64,000 nucleotides of DNA from Neorhizobium galegae bv. officinalis (GCA_000985875.1 CCRI01000002.1:186001-250000); one strand, 5' to 3'. Positions 52,653 through 63,173 are shown, counted from the first letter of the stretch. Notes: generated by a model from the letters alone, not told the origin. Numbers and translations are program-made.

Positions 52653-53408
52653 ATGCGGGAAACGGATTTCGTCAGCGGCTTCGCGCGGGGCCTGAAGGTC
52701 ATCGAGGCTTTTGGCGAAACGACGCCGCGGCTGGCGATCGCGGACGTGGCAAAGGCGACCGGACTTGACCGGGCAACGGCCCGCCGCTGTCTGCTGACCC
52801 TGGCCGAACTCGGCTATGCCGACTATGACGGAAAATTCTTCGTGCTGACGCCGAAGATCTTGCGGCTCGGCCATGCCTATCTCTCCGCCACCCCCCTCCC
52901 CCATATCGTCCAGCCTTTCCTGGACAAGCTTGCTGAGGAGGTTCACCAGAGCGCATCGGCAAGCGTGCTCGACGGCACCGAGGTCGTTTATATCGCCCGC
53001 GCTTCGCAAAAGCGGGTCATGTCGATCAACCTGATGCCCGGCAGCCGCCTCCCCGCCTATTGCGCCTCGATGGGCCGCGTCCTGCTGGCGGCCATGCCCG
53101 ATGGCGAGAGCCTGGCGCTCCTGAAACAGAGCAACCTGAAACCCTTTACGCCCCGCACCCTCACCGATCCCGTCCGGCTGATGGAGGAACTCGTCCGTGT
53201 TCGCCAACAGGGTTTCGCGGTCATCGACCAGGAACTGGAACTCGGCCTCTGCTCGATCGCGGTGCCGCTGGAAAACGACCGCGGCCGGGTAGTCGCCGCG
53301 ATCAATATCGGCGCACCGGCGGCAAGCGTCCCCGCGGCCGAAATGGCAGAGCGTTATCTGGAGCCGCTGAAGGGTGTTGCAAGGCTCCTGAAATCGCTGC
53401 TGCGCTGA
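52653..53408 (+). CDS. pcaR: IclR-family activator PcaR
   Basis: A 251-residue IclR/PcaR/PcaU/PobR-subgroup protein starting MRETDFVSGFARGLKVIEAF. The N-terminal winged helix reads AIADVAKATGLDRATARRCL, and the effector domain has VVYIARASQKRVMSINLMPG, the PcaR-type signature. The inducer in the family is 3-oxoadipate. Divergent from pcaIJF, with an inverted repeat between them. The ATG at 52653 is chosen over an upstream frame from 52545 that covers the operator. Confidence 0.92.
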   Translation: MRETDFVSGFARGLKVIEAFGETTPRLAIADVAKATGLDRATARRCLLTLAELGYADYDGKFFVLTPKILRLGHAYLSATPLPHIVQPFLDKLAEEVHQSASASVLDGTEVVYIARASQKRVMSINLMPGSRLPAYCASMGRVLLAAMPDGESLALLKQSNLKPFTPRTLTDPVRLMEELVRVRQQGFAVIDQELELGLCSIAVPLENDRGRVVAAINIGAPAASVPAAEMAERYLEPLKGVARLLKSLLR

Positions 53409-53493
53409 ACTCATCAGCGCCGTGAATCGATGAGGCCGGATCGATTCAATCATGTCGTTGGACGGCAGAATCCGGACTTGCGATTCTGCCGGC

Positions 53494-53998
<505 letters not shown>

Positions 53999-54541
53999 TC
54001 AGGTCACCAGGAGAAGCAGGACGTAGGCAACGACAGTAAACATCAGCCCGCGGAACGCATAGGAGACACATAGGTATTTCTGCCGGGCGATCAGCGATAG
54101 TATATCGGCATTGTCCAGGTATTCCTTGAAGAGATAACCAACATCGCTGCGTTGTGCCGCATGCTCGAATATCGCCCTGTGCTGCGGCCATGTCCCCCAG
54201 AAGAGCGAGGTGGATTTCTCCACTCTGCGCGGCAGTACGACCAGGATAGCCGAAAGAATCGACGATACCGAAGCTATGGCGAGCAATCCCGAGACAATTA
54301 CCGCAGCGAAGCTGCCCTCAATATAACGCGCCAGGGTGAATACCCCCCGCCCCTCGCTCGACGAGATCAGAAAGGCCAGCATGAAGGTAAAGATATAGGC
54401 GGCCTTCTGGTCCGATATCTTGATCTGGTCGTAGAATACGTCGTTGATCTTTCGAACATGATTGAAGTATTCCTCGGTGACCTCCCCGGATGCCATTGGC
54501 ATTTCGAGCATCTCGGTAGGCGCGCTTTCGAAGTCACTCAA
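53999..54541 (-). CDS. Pycsar effector-like (DUF5706/PycTM) membrane protein
   Basis: A 180-residue membrane protein. It has a cytoplasmic N-terminal region, then the D-x-KA entry motif typical of DUF5706 (KISDQKAAYIFTFMLAFLIS), helices at about 48-61, 77-104 and 160-179, and the late LIARQKYLCVSYAFRGLMF segment. In Pycsar anti-phage systems PycTM responds to cCMP or cUMP made by PycC and disrupts the membrane. Here the nearest cyclase is the adenylate cyclase-type gene at 58299, in the divergent operon 113 bp away. No PycC or PycTIR is present. Function is inference; the family match is by eye. Confidence 0.6.
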   Translation of the reverse strand: MSDFESAPTEMLEMPMASGEVTEEYFNHVRKINDVFYDQIKISDQKAAYIFTFMLAFLISSSEGRGVFTLARYIEGSFAAVIVSGLLAIASVSSILSAILVVLPRRVEKSTSLFWGTWPQHRAIFEHAAQRSDVGYLFKEYLDNADILSLIARQKYLCVSYAFRGLMFTVVAYVLLLLVT

Positions 54542-54654
54542 CTTGCTTCTCCCCCGTTCGCAACTGTTTCCCTGTTAATACAGTCCAGCCGAAAAGCAAT
54601 GCCATTGCTAAAGGTCGTCTTGACACCTGCCGTGTTTCTACGCAGTTGTTAGGT

Positions 54655-57600
54655 ATGTTGGGGGCGTTCAATCGGTTTTATGTTGCAGCAATCGCGCTGC
54701 CTATACTTGCTGGTGGGCTGATGTCCTCGGCAGTGGCAGAGCCCGTTCCCCGGTCGGGGCCGCCTGCCGGCGCAGTCATTGCCCGCAAGATCGGCGAGGA
54801 AGTCCGCTTTATCGATGTGTCCAGCTGGCAGTCCGTCGACCTGAAGCAAGACCTGCTCACGGGCGACGTGCTACGCACCAATGCGACCGGCCAGCTGGCG
54901 ATTCTGTTTTCCGACCGGACGCAGGTGCGGCTCGGTCGCAATTCCTCGCTCGTCGTCAAGCAGATCACCGCCAGCACCAGCGCCGACACCGTGCTGCAGC
55001 TTCAGTCCGGTACTATCTGGGCACGCGCAGAACGTGGCGGACCGGGCGTACGGGTTGAAACGCCAGCAGCAGCGGCGGCGATCCGCGGCACCGATTGGAC
55101 GATGACGGTCAAGGGCGACCAAACCTCGCTCAACGTTATCGAGGGCGTGGTACAGCTGAGCAATCCGCAGGGCAGCGTCGACGTGCGGCAAGGCGAAGGA
55201 GCCGTTGCTTCTATCGGCCAGGCGCCGCGCAAGATCGTCATTGTCGATTCCGACGACCGCGAACAGATGCTGTTCTTCCTGCCGCCGCGTGAGGCCTTCG
55301 AGCGGATGCCGCCGTCTGCACAGCCCGTCGCCGAGATGCGTCGCAATGCCGATCGTATCGCGGCCATCCCCCCCGAACGCCGCAGCGCCGAGGATTGGGT
55401 CGCGCTTGCCGAAGCCCAGCTTTCACTCGAGGGCCGCCAGCGGGCGCGGCAGACGCTTGCAACCCTCAGCGGCCACCGGCTTACCGCCTCGCAACAGGCC
55501 CGCGTGACGCTGATCGAGGCGGTCCTTGAAGCGAGCGAGACCCGTTATTCCGAGGCCGCCAGACTGTTCGAGAAGGCGCAGCGCGGGCTCGACCCCAAAC
55601 GCCGGGGTATTGCACTTTACGGCGGCTATTACGCCCGCGCGCTTGCCGATCCGAACAGGGTCGAGGCACTGCCACCACAGGCGGGGGGATCGGACGGCGC
55701 ATTTCTGCGCGCCTACGCGCTCGGCTTCTTGCAGGATCTGGGGGCGGCGATCAAGGTCCTCAAGGAGGCTGAACGCCAGTATCCGGACGATCCGGAACTG
55801 CCGGCATATCGGGGTTGGCTTGCCATTCTCTTGAACGATCGCGCCCAGGCGGAAGAGGCTCTTAACCGGTCCCTTTCGATTGATCCGGCCGAGCCGACGG
55901 CGCTCGAGGCTCGTTCGCATTTCCGGGCCGGCTTCAAGGGTGATTACCAGGGCGCGCTCGCCGATCTCGAAGCGGCCATCAAGGTCGCGCCCGGGAGCTC
56001 GACGACCTGGAACGCGATCGGCAACATCCAGGCCACACGAAACGCCAACCGCGAGGCCGAAGCGGCATTCAGGAAATCGATAGAGCTCGATCCGCAGGAT
56101 CCGCTCGCCCATTCCAACCTGGCGATCTTCTATCTCGATATCGGCCGGATCGGGGACGCCAAGCGGGAAATCGACAAGGCGCTCGCCATCGATCCTGGCT
56201 TCGACACTGCGCTTGTTGCGCGCGGCCGATATTATCTGCAGACGGGCGAGTTGGACAAGGCGGTCGACGATCTGCTCGCAGCAAGCGTCGCCAATCCCGG
56301 ATATTCCCAGGCGCAGCTGCTGCTGGCGGCCGCGAACTATGAGAAGGGCGACCGGCTACCGGCCGAACAGGCAACGGAAAATGCCGAGCGGCTCGATGAC
56401 AATGATCCGGTGATTTCCGCCCTGCGCACCGCAGTCGCGATTGACAATTACGATTCGGAAGGCGCCATTCGCAATGCGCAGGAATATCTGCGGCGCTCCA
56501 AGGCCCGTGGCGGCGATTTCACCTCGCTTGGCGCCAACCAGCAGGCAGGCTCGACGCTGAACGACGCCTTCCGTCTGCAAGGCATGAATGCCTGGGGCGA
56601 ATATTACAGCGATGCGGCCTTCGATCCCTTCGCGGGCACCGCCTATATCGACCAGAGCATCCGCGGCAGCGCCAACCCGTTCGTCAACAATTACTTCTAC
56701 GGCGACGACGTCATCACCAACACACCAAACGGACAGGCTTTTTCGTCCTTCCTGCAGGGCCTGATGCTCGAGCCGCATATCATTTCCGGCCGCTCGCGCT
56801 CGGCCAACATCATCAGGCGGCCGTTCTTCGAAGGTTCGATCGGCGGGGGGATTAATACCGCCGGGGGTGAACTGGACTTCATCGGTGAGGGAGACGTCCA
56901 AGGATACAGCAACCTGCCGTTCCCGATCAGCTTCTATGGGAATCTGCAGTGGCAGGAGGTGCCGGACAGCCGGGACATTGGCGCGCTGACTGATCTTGAT
57001 ACGGAAAACAAGATCATCGGAGGCAATGGTTACCTGACCGCCAGCCCGACAGCGCATGATCGACTTGTTCTCTACTACAATACCTCGGAACGAGACTCCG
57101 AATTCGCTTTCCAGCGACTGTTCGTTTTTCCGGACACCGTTCAGCGGTCGAACACGGACCGGCTAACAAATGGCGGCATCGGCTGGAGCCATACCGTTGA
57201 ACACGAAAACGTCATCAACGCCGCGCTGCTGTTTAACCGCATGGACAGTCGGAGCCACCGGACTGAAGTGCTTGATCTGTTTGGTACTCCCTTCGAGATT
57301 CTCAGCGCAACGAGCCAGTTTGAGCAGGATAGCTATATCGCCGCGCTCAATCACACGGTCGGTACCGGGAATTTCACCTGGCGGTACGGCGGCGAGGCCG
57401 GATGGCTCGACAGCTACCAATCGCAAGACACATTTGACGTTTTATCAGGTGCAGCAAGCGCTTCGTCATCGAGCCATATCGGGATCGGTCTCATTTATGT
57501 CGACCTGCTCCATGAAATCAATCCCGATCTCAAGGCCGAATATGGTCTCTTCGGAACTCTGCTTTCAGGAGACGGCGTGGACATCCAACGTCTCGATCCA

Positions 57601-58299
57601 CGCGTCGGGATTGCTTGGTCGCCTGCCAACGGACAATGGCTGCGTGCAGGATTCATACGCAGCAGCGTGGATCTATCAACTCCGACACTCTCTCCGATCG
57701 GGATTGTCGGTCTCCAGCCGAACCAGATTTCGACCGACCCGGAGGGTTTCACCAACACCATGGCGCTCCGGTGGGACGCAGAATGGACGCCGGACTTCTA
57801 CACCGCTTTGGAATTCCAACATCAGGACGTGAAGAATCCGCAGATCGGTATTCCGCTTTCCGCCATACCTTTCACCACTTCTAAAGGCCGCATCGATCGC
57901 GGTAGCCTTAGCGGCAATCTTCTCCTCGGCCACGGCTTCGGCCTGTCATCAACTGTTGCATACACCGCGTCCGAGGACCGTGACCCTGCATCCGCTACAT
58001 TTGGCGGCCCCTTGCCTTTCTTGCCGGAATGGGCAGGACAGGTGGCTCTCACCTGGGTCAACGACGCGAATGTGAAGGCCACGCTTGCCGCCAATTACGT
58101 AGGCGATCGCGTCGATGAAGTCGGCATCGAACTTGACGACTACTGGACCCTCGACGCCAGCCTGACGTGGGAACCCTTCGACAAGCGCTTCGAACTGGAT
58201 CTCACGGCCTACAATCTCCTGGACGAAGACATCGAAGTGAGCGCCGGCACGCCCGGCTGGGGCCGGTCCTTCAGGGGCACGCTCAAAGTTCGGTTCTGA
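54655..58299 (+). CDS. FecR-TPR-outer-membrane beta-barrel fusion protein
   Basis: A 1214-residue envelope protein. Order: signal peptide (about 1-28), FecR domain (about 35-175: TGDVLRTNATGQLAILFSDR, then VETPAAAAAIRGTDW and VIEGVVQLSN), tetratricopeptide repeats (about 260-600, for example AEAAFRKSIELDPQDPLAHS), and a C-terminal beta-rich region of about 560 residues that ends in LKVRF with terminal Phe, as in outer-membrane proteins. Late strands (NLLDEDIEVSAGTPGWGRSF) recall TonB-dependent receptors, but no plug is seen. The ATG at 54655 or a TTG at 54646 may start it. The stop overlaps the cyclase start (TGATG), so they are coupled. Confidence 0.75.
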   Translation: MLGAFNRFYVAAIALPILAGGLMSSAVAEPVPRSGPPAGAVIARKIGEEVRFIDVSSWQSVDLKQDLLTGDVLRTNATGQLAILFSDRTQVRLGRNSSLVVKQITASTSADTVLQLQSGTIWARAERGGPGVRVETPAAAAAIRGTDWTMTVKGDQTSLNVIEGVVQLSNPQGSVDVRQGEGAVASIGQAPRKIVIVDSDDREQMLFFLPPREAFERMPPSAQPVAEMRRNADRIAAIPPERRSAEDWVALAEAQLSLEGRQRARQTLATLSGHRLTASQQARVTLIEAVLEASETRYSEAARLFEKAQRGLDPKRRGIALYGGYYARALADPNRVEALPPQAGGSDGAFLRAYALGFLQDLGAAIKVLKEAERQYPDDPELPAYRGWLAILLNDRAQAEEALNRSLSIDPAEPTALEARSHFRAGFKGDYQGALADLEAAIKVAPGSSTTWNAIGNIQATRNANREAEAAFRKSIELDPQDPLAHSNLAIFYLDIGRIGDAKREIDKALAIDPGFDTALVARGRYYLQTGELDKAVDDLLAASVANPGYSQAQLLLAAANYEKGDRLPAEQATENAERLDDNDPVISALRTAVAIDNYDSEGAIRNAQEYLRRSKARGGDFTSLGANQQAGSTLNDAFRLQGMNAWGEYYSDAAFDPFAGTAYIDQSIRGSANPFVNNYFYGDDVITNTPNGQAFSSFLQGLMLEPHIISGRSRSANIIRRPFFEGSIGGGINTAGGELDFIGEGDVQGYSNLPFPISFYGNLQWQEVPDSRDIGALTDLDTENKIIGGNGYLTASPTAHDRLVLYYNTSERDSEFAFQRLFVFPDTVQRSNTDRLTNGGIGWSHTVEHENVINAALLFNRMDSRSHRTEVLDLFGTPFEILSATSQFEQDSYIAALNHTVGTGNFTWRYGGEAGWLDSYQSQDTFDVLSGAASASSSSHIGIGLIYVDLLHEINPDLKAEYGLFGTLLSGDGVDIQRLDPRVGIAWSPANGQWLRAGFIRSSVDLSTPTLSPIGIVGLQPNQISTDPEGFTNTMALRWDAEWTPDFYTALEFQHQDVKNPQIGIPLSAIPFTTSKGRIDRGSLSGNLLLGHGFGLSSTVAYTASEDRDPASATFGGPLPFLPEWAGQVALTWVNDANVKATLAANYVGDRVDEVGIELDDYWTLDASLTWEPFDKRFELDLTAYNLLDEDIEVSAGTPGWGRSFRGTLKVRF

Positions 58300-60248
58300 T
58301 GGGCGGCGGGGACGGACCCTCCTTTTCGCCCCGGCGTTTTTTCGCGTCGCGCGGCATTCAAGTGGTAATTCTCGCTGCATTTTTCTTCGCGGCGGCGGCA
58401 TTCATCACCCGCCTGCCCGGCTGGCCGCTGATGGACTACCGGGCTTTCGATTATCTCTCGACCGTCTGGGCGGAGCCGCTTGCCGAGGGCGGGGTAATCA
58501 TCGTGGCGATCGACGAGCCCTCGCTGGCGGAGATCAACATGCAGTGGCCGTGGCCGCGCAGCCTGCATGCGAGGCTGATCACCCAGTTGAGGGCCGCTGG
58601 CACCAGGGTGATCGGCCTCGACATCATTTTTTCCGAACCGTCGGCACCGTCCGAGGACGAAGCACTCGCCGCGGCGCTTGGGTCGGACGTAGTGCTGGCG
58701 GGCGACGAGACGCTTGTGACTTCGGACCAGGCCGATCAGTTCATCCGGGTCATGCCGCTGCAGATGTTTTCCGACAGGCAGGCGCCGACGGGTATTGCCT
58801 CCGTCGGCCTCCATCGCGATGGCGTACTGCGCGAGATGCCCGACTATAGCGACGGCTTTGCCGCAGTGGTCGCGATGGCCGCGGGCGTCGAGGGGGGGTT
58901 GCCTGAGCCGGGAAGCCTCATCCAGGTGTTTGGCGGTCCCCGCACCTATCCGACCGTGTCCTACTACCAGGCCCTCGATCCTGCAAATTTCCTGCCACCG
59001 GGGACATTCGAGGACCGGATCGCCATTGTCGGGCTGAGCCTGCAAAATGCACCGTCGATCGACAACGGCGGGGCCGACGCCTTTGCGACCTCCTATACGG
59101 TTCACAATGGCAAGCTGACGGCCGGCGCCGAGATCCAAGCGACCATTCTCGACAACCTCCGGCTCAAGAGGTCCATCGCCGAAGCCAGTGGCCCGATGAA
59201 ACAACTGCTGCTGCTGACCTCGGTCGTGGCCGCCGCGTTGCTTGTCTGGAAGGGTACCGGCTGGCGCACGGTGGCGCTCGGCGCGTTGGTAATTGTCGTG
59301 CTGTTCGTCGCCAGCTATGTCAGCTTGCGCTTCGGTCGCGTCTTCCTGTCGCCTATGGCGTCGTCGCTCGCCTTTGCCGGTATGGCCGCGGCGCAGGCGA
59401 CGCTCGATTATGCGCAGGAGCGGAAGAACCGCCGGCAGATCACTCGGGCTTTCTCGCAATATCTGGCGCCTGCGCTGGTCGATCAACTCGCCCGCGATCC
59501 GTCCAGACTGAAGCTCGGCGGCGAGACGCGCGAACTTTCGATCCTGTTCTGCGATGTGCGGGGCTTCACTACGATCGCGGAACAGCTCAAGGATGATCCC
59601 CAACACTTGACAATGCTGATCAACCGGCTGCTGACACCGCTGTCCGACATCGTGCTTTCCCATGGCGGCACGATCGACAAGTATATCGGCGACTGCCTGA
59701 TGGCCTTCTGGAATGCACCCCTCGACGACTCGTCGCACGCGGTCCATGCGGTATCAGCCGCCCTGGATATGCTCGAGTCGATGCAGGCGCTGAACGACGA
59801 TCTGCAGGCCGAAGCGGAGGCGACGGGGCGGACTTATTATCCGCTGGCGATCGGGATCGGCATCAATACCGGCGAATGCGTCGTGGGCAACATGGGCTCG
59901 ACAAGCCGTTTCGATTATTCCGCACTCGGGGACGCCGTCAATCTGGCAGCGAGACTTGAAGGCGCGTCGAAGGCTTACGGGGTACCGTTGCTGCTGGGTG
60001 AACGGACCGCACGGGCCGTGGGTGAGACGTTCGCGGTCTTCGAGCTTGACCGCATCAGGGTCAAGGGCAAGACAGAAGAGGTCCCCGTCTCAACGGCGCT
60101 TCGGGAAACTCCCGACGCGGTGCGCGACGTCCACGAGCAATTTCTCCAGGCGCGTTACCGGGGTGACATCGCTCTCCAGCGGGCACTGGCCCAGAGGCTC
60201 ATGCGTGATCTGCCAGCGCTTTCGGCGTACCATGGACAGGTGCTTTAG
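58299..60248 (+). CDS. CHASE2 class III adenylate cyclase
   Basis: A 649-residue membrane cyclase. TM1 at about 20-36, periplasmic CHASE2 sensor at about 45-300 (GVIIVAIDEPSLAEINMQWP, DIIFSEPSAPSEDEALAAAL), three helices at about 302-367, then a class III catalytic domain at 410-600 with metal Asp419 and Asp465, adenine-selecting Lys461 and Asp539, and transition-state Asn548 and Arg552. All residues for cAMP synthesis are present. Its ATG overlaps the stop of the FecR-TPR gene. Probably converts an envelope signal sensed with its partner into a cAMP pulse. Confidence 0.88.
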   Translation: MGGGDGPSFSPRRFFASRGIQVVILAAFFFAAAAFITRLPGWPLMDYRAFDYLSTVWAEPLAEGGVIIVAIDEPSLAEINMQWPWPRSLHARLITQLRAAGTRVIGLDIIFSEPSAPSEDEALAAALGSDVVLAGDETLVTSDQADQFIRVMPLQMFSDRQAPTGIASVGLHRDGVLREMPDYSDGFAAVVAMAAGVEGGLPEPGSLIQVFGGPRTYPTVSYYQALDPANFLPPGTFEDRIAIVGLSLQNAPSIDNGGADAFATSYTVHNGKLTAGAEIQATILDNLRLKRSIAEASGPMKQLLLLTSVVAAALLVWKGTGWRTVALGALVIVVLFVASYVSLRFGRVFLSPMASSLAFAGMAAAQATLDYAQERKNRRQITRAFSQYLAPALVDQLARDPSRLKLGGETRELSILFCDVRGFTTIAEQLKDDPQHLTMLINRLLTPLSDIVLSHGGTIDKYIGDCLMAFWNAPLDDSSHAVHAVSAALDMLESMQALNDDLQAEAEATGRTYYPLAIGIGINTGECVVGNMGSTSRFDYSALGDAVNLAARLEGASKAYGVPLLLGERTARAVGETFAVFELDRIRVKGKTEEVPVSTALRETPDAVRDVHEQFLQARYRGDIALQRALAQRLMRDLPALSAYHGQVL

Positions 60249-60436
60249 CTCTAGAGCAGGAAACCGGGACACCGCATCAACGTCATCGGTTCTCGTTGTC
60301 GTTGATCGACATATTGGGACGATATTTTACGATTCGGCGCATTCTTAATTTAAATAGTCTATTTCTTTTGTAGAAAATATCTCACCCTTCCGTGCACCGA
60401 TTTCCGGATCCTGCAACGACAAGGGGAAAATCAACG
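60249..60436. other. Intergenic region before the ABC operon
   Basis: 188 bp, AT-richer in the centre (60330-60380). It presumably holds the promoter of the ABC operon. No specific operator or repeat was recognised. Confidence 0.4.
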
Positions 60437-61462
60437 ATGACATTGGTGAAAACAGTGAGGAGCGTGCTGTTCGGCCTGCTCGCCTTCGGCACCACGGGCG
60501 GGGTGGTCGCGGCCCAGACGAATGCGCCACTTCCTGCCAAGGTGCCGTCCGGGACGGTCCTGACGGTCGGGGATCCGGTGACGCAAAAGGCGCTGGAAGT
60601 CTCCGGCCTGATCAAGGAACTGTCGTTTGAAGTCAGATGGGCAAATATCAGTGGCGGCCCGCAAACGTCGGAAGCCTTCCGTGCCAAGGCGCTCGACGTG
60701 GGGTCGGTCGCGGAAATCCCCTCGATCTTCGCCAACTGGAACAACCTGCCCGTTCGCAACATCGCCTACCGCGAACGCCGCGACCCGATTGCCAATCCCA
60801 TCTACCGTTTCGGAGTGGCGCCCGGCGCCGGCATCAAGACGCTGGCCGATTTCCGCGGCAAACGCATCGCATTCAGCCCCGGCCAGGCCCAGGGAGCGCT
60901 CGTCCTTCGTGCCCTTCATGCCGCAGGCCTCAAGAAAAGCGACGTCACGCTGGTAGAACTGCCGAGCACCGGCGACGTCTATCCGAAGGCGCTGGCCAGC
61001 AAACAGGTCGATGTCGCGCCGCTCGGGGGCGTCTATATAAGGCGCTATATCGCCCAGTACGGCGGCGATGGCGCCACGCTCATCGAACACGGACTGCGTG
61101 ATGATCCAGGCCATCTCTATGCACCGCAATGGGTGCTGGACGATCCGGCAAAGGCCGCGGCTCTCGCCGAATATGTCGGGCTTTGGGCACGCGCCACCGA
61201 ATGGGTGAACAAGAACCCGGAGATCTGGATCAAGGAATATTACGTCGGCCAGCAGGGCTTGAGCCAGGATGACGGCGAATATCTCGTCAAGCTGACCGGG
61301 GAGCAGGTTGTTTCCGGAGACTGGAGCGAGGTCAAAAAACGTCACCAGGAGACGATCAACCTGCTGGCGGCGGAGCTCGGCTACAAGCCCTTCGACGTGG
61401 AAAAGATCTTCGACAACCGGTTCGAAAAGACCGCCTCCGCCGCCTTGGCGAAGAGCCAGTAA
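60437..61462 (+). CDS. SsuA-like ABC substrate-binding protein
   Basis: A 341-residue periplasmic protein with a signal peptide (MTLVKTVRSVLFGLLAFGTT) and a SsuA/TauA/NitT-type fold: VGDPVTQKALEVSGLIKELS, then FRGKRIAFSPGQAQGALVLR. It binds aliphatic sulfonates, taurine or a related small anion. AAGGGG precedes the ATG at 60437. First gene of an ABC operon ending with an LLM monooxygenase, which favours an organosulfur substrate. Confidence 0.83.
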   Translation: MTLVKTVRSVLFGLLAFGTTGGVVAAQTNAPLPAKVPSGTVLTVGDPVTQKALEVSGLIKELSFEVRWANISGGPQTSEAFRAKALDVGSVAEIPSIFANWNNLPVRNIAYRERRDPIANPIYRFGVAPGAGIKTLADFRGKRIAFSPGQAQGALVLRALHAAGLKKSDVTLVELPSTGDVYPKALASKQVDVAPLGGVYIRRYIAQYGGDGATLIEHGLRDDPGHLYAPQWVLDDPAKAAALAEYVGLWARATEWVNKNPEIWIKEYYVGQQGLSQDDGEYLVKLTGEQVVSGDWSEVKKRHQETINLLAAELGYKPFDVEKIFDNRFEKTASAALAKSQ

Positions 61463-61494
61463 TTCCCTGCATCATCCAAGAGGAGATCAGACAC

Positions 61495-62376
61495 ATGGCA
61501 ACCATTTGGGATGCGGATGAGGCGAAATCATCCCGGGCCTCCAGCCGTGAAACTGCATATACCGTTCCAGCCGTGGCGCGGCCGGTCACGGTCCGGAGCC
61601 GCCGGAGACTGGGACCGGGACCGGCAATACCATTCGGGCTTCAGATCGGGCCGGCATTGCTGGTGCTGCTCTGGGTGGCCGGCTCTGCCCTCGGCTGGAT
61701 CGACCCTCGGATCCTCTCTGCGCCGTGGACGGTCATCGAGGCATTTGGAAGGCTGATCGAACAGGGGCGGCTGCAGGACAATTTCGTGACGTCGGCGACA
61801 CGCGCCCTGCTCGGCCTCAGCATCGGCCTGGTGATCGGTACGATCCTTGCCGTCACCGCCGGTCTTTCGCGGATCGGCGAAGCATTGATCGATGGCCCCG
61901 TCCAGATCAAGCGCGCCATCCCGACGCTGGCTCTGATCCCCCTTTTGATCCTGTGGTTCGGCATCGGCGAAGGCATGAAGGTCACGACGATCGCCCTTGC
62001 CGTCATCATACCCATCTACATCCACACCCATAACGCCCTGCGCAGCATCGACAGTCGCTATGTCGAACTGGCCGAGACCCTGCGCATGAGCCAGAAGGAT
62101 TTCATCTTCCAGGTGGTGCTGCCCGGCGCGTTGCCCGGTTTTCTCCTGGGCCTGCGGTTTGCCGTCACCCTGTGCTGGGTTTCCCTCGTCGTGGTCGAGC
62201 AGATCAACGCCACCAGCGGGCTCGGCTACATGATCGAACTTGCCCGCAACTATGGTCAAACAGATGTCATTCTCGTCGGCCTGGTCGTCTACGTGCTGCT
62301 CGGCCTCGTTTCGGACGGTCTCGTCCGCCTGCTCGAACGGAGGGTCCTCTCATGGCGCCGCACTCTAGCCAGCTGA
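61495..62376 (+). CDS. SsuC-like ABC permease
   Basis: A 293-residue permease with six membrane helices and the cytoplasmic coupling loop EAA-type segment (YVELAETLRMSQKDFIFQVV, LPGALPGFLLGLRFAV). The N-terminal 35 residues are polar and longer than usual for SsuC. It overlaps the ATPase gene by 25 bp. Confidence 0.87.
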   Translation: MATIWDADEAKSSRASSRETAYTVPAVARPVTVRSRRRLGPGPAIPFGLQIGPALLVLLWVAGSALGWIDPRILSAPWTVIEAFGRLIEQGRLQDNFVTSATRALLGLSIGLVIGTILAVTAGLSRIGEALIDGPVQIKRAIPTLALIPLLILWFGIGEGMKVTTIALAVIIPIYIHTHNALRSIDSRYVELAETLRMSQKDFIFQVVLPGALPGFLLGLRFAVTLCWVSLVVVEQINATSGLGYMIELARNYGQTDVILVGLVVYVLLGLVSDGLVRLLERRVLSWRRTLAS

Positions 62377-63101
62377 AATCCGCATCCAGAACAGTGCATG
62401 TCCGCAACTTGATGCGCCGGTTCGCCACCAAGACGATCCTCGATCGCGTGGATCTCGACATCGCCGAAGGAGAATTCGTCGCCCTGCTCGGCAGGAGCGG
62501 CTCCGGCAAGAGCACTTTCCTCAAGGCGCTTGCCGGCCTCGACTACGATGTCGAGGGAACCGGGACGCTGGAAACACCGGGCAATCTCTCGGTGGTCTTC
62601 CAGGATGCCCGTCTTCTGCCCTGGCGCACCGTCATCCAGAACGTCACGCTCGGCCTGCCGGGGGCCGCCGGGCAGGAAGCAGGCAGAAAAGCATTGGCCG
62701 AGGTAGGCCTCGAGGGACGCGAAGCAGCCTGGCCAAACCAGCTTTCGGGCGGCGAGCAGCAGAGGGTCGCCCTTGCACGTTCGCTGGTCCGCCAGCCGTC
62801 CCTGCTTCTGGCCGACGAGCCGTTCGGCGCCCTCGACGCGCTGACCCGCCTGAAGATGCACGACCTGCTGCGGGAATTGTGTGCAAGGCACCGCCCGGCC
62901 GTGTTGCTCGTCACCCATGACGTCGACGAGGCGATCGCGCTTGCCGACCGGATACTGGTCCTCGACGAGGGCCATCTGATCGAGGACCTGCGGATCGATC
63001 TGCCGACGCCGCGCGATCACGGCGATCCGCGCTTTGCAAAGATCCGCACCCAGCTTTTGAGCCGCCTCGGGGTTGAAACTCACGGGCGGCGCGCCGCCTG
63101 A
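62352..63101 (+). CDS. SsuB-like ABC ATPase
   Basis: A 249-residue ATP-binding subunit: Walker A GRSGSGKS (47-54), Q-loop ([14 protein letters not shown]), signature LSGGEQQR (131-138), Walker [13 protein letters not shown] (151-162) and the H-loop VTHDVDEA. The ATG at 62352 lies within the end of the permease gene. It drives uptake through the SsuC-like permease. Confidence 0.9.
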   Translation: MAPHSSQLKSASRTVHVRNLMRRFATKTILDRVDLDIAEGEFVALLGRSGSGKSTFLKALAGLDYDVEGTGTLETPGNLSVVFQDARLLPWRTVIQNVTLGLPGAAGQEAGRKALAEVGLEGREAAWPNQLSGGEQQRVALARSLVRQPSLLLADEPFGALDALTRLKMHDLLRELCARHRPAVLLVTHDVDEAIALADRILVLDEGHLIEDLRIDLPTPRDHGDPRFAKIRTQLLSRLGVETHGRRAA

Positions 63102-63173
63102 AAGCCAATCGGAACCGCCATCATGACCAGCAGGATCAGTTCAATCTCAACGCCTCGAACGGGGGACACGCCA

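Noticed and set aside
53999-60248. A complete classical Pycsar anti-phage system
   Set aside because: The cyclase has adenylate cyclase-type purine-binding residues and a CHASE2 sensor, unlike PycC, and a large outer-membrane gene separates it from the effector-like gene.
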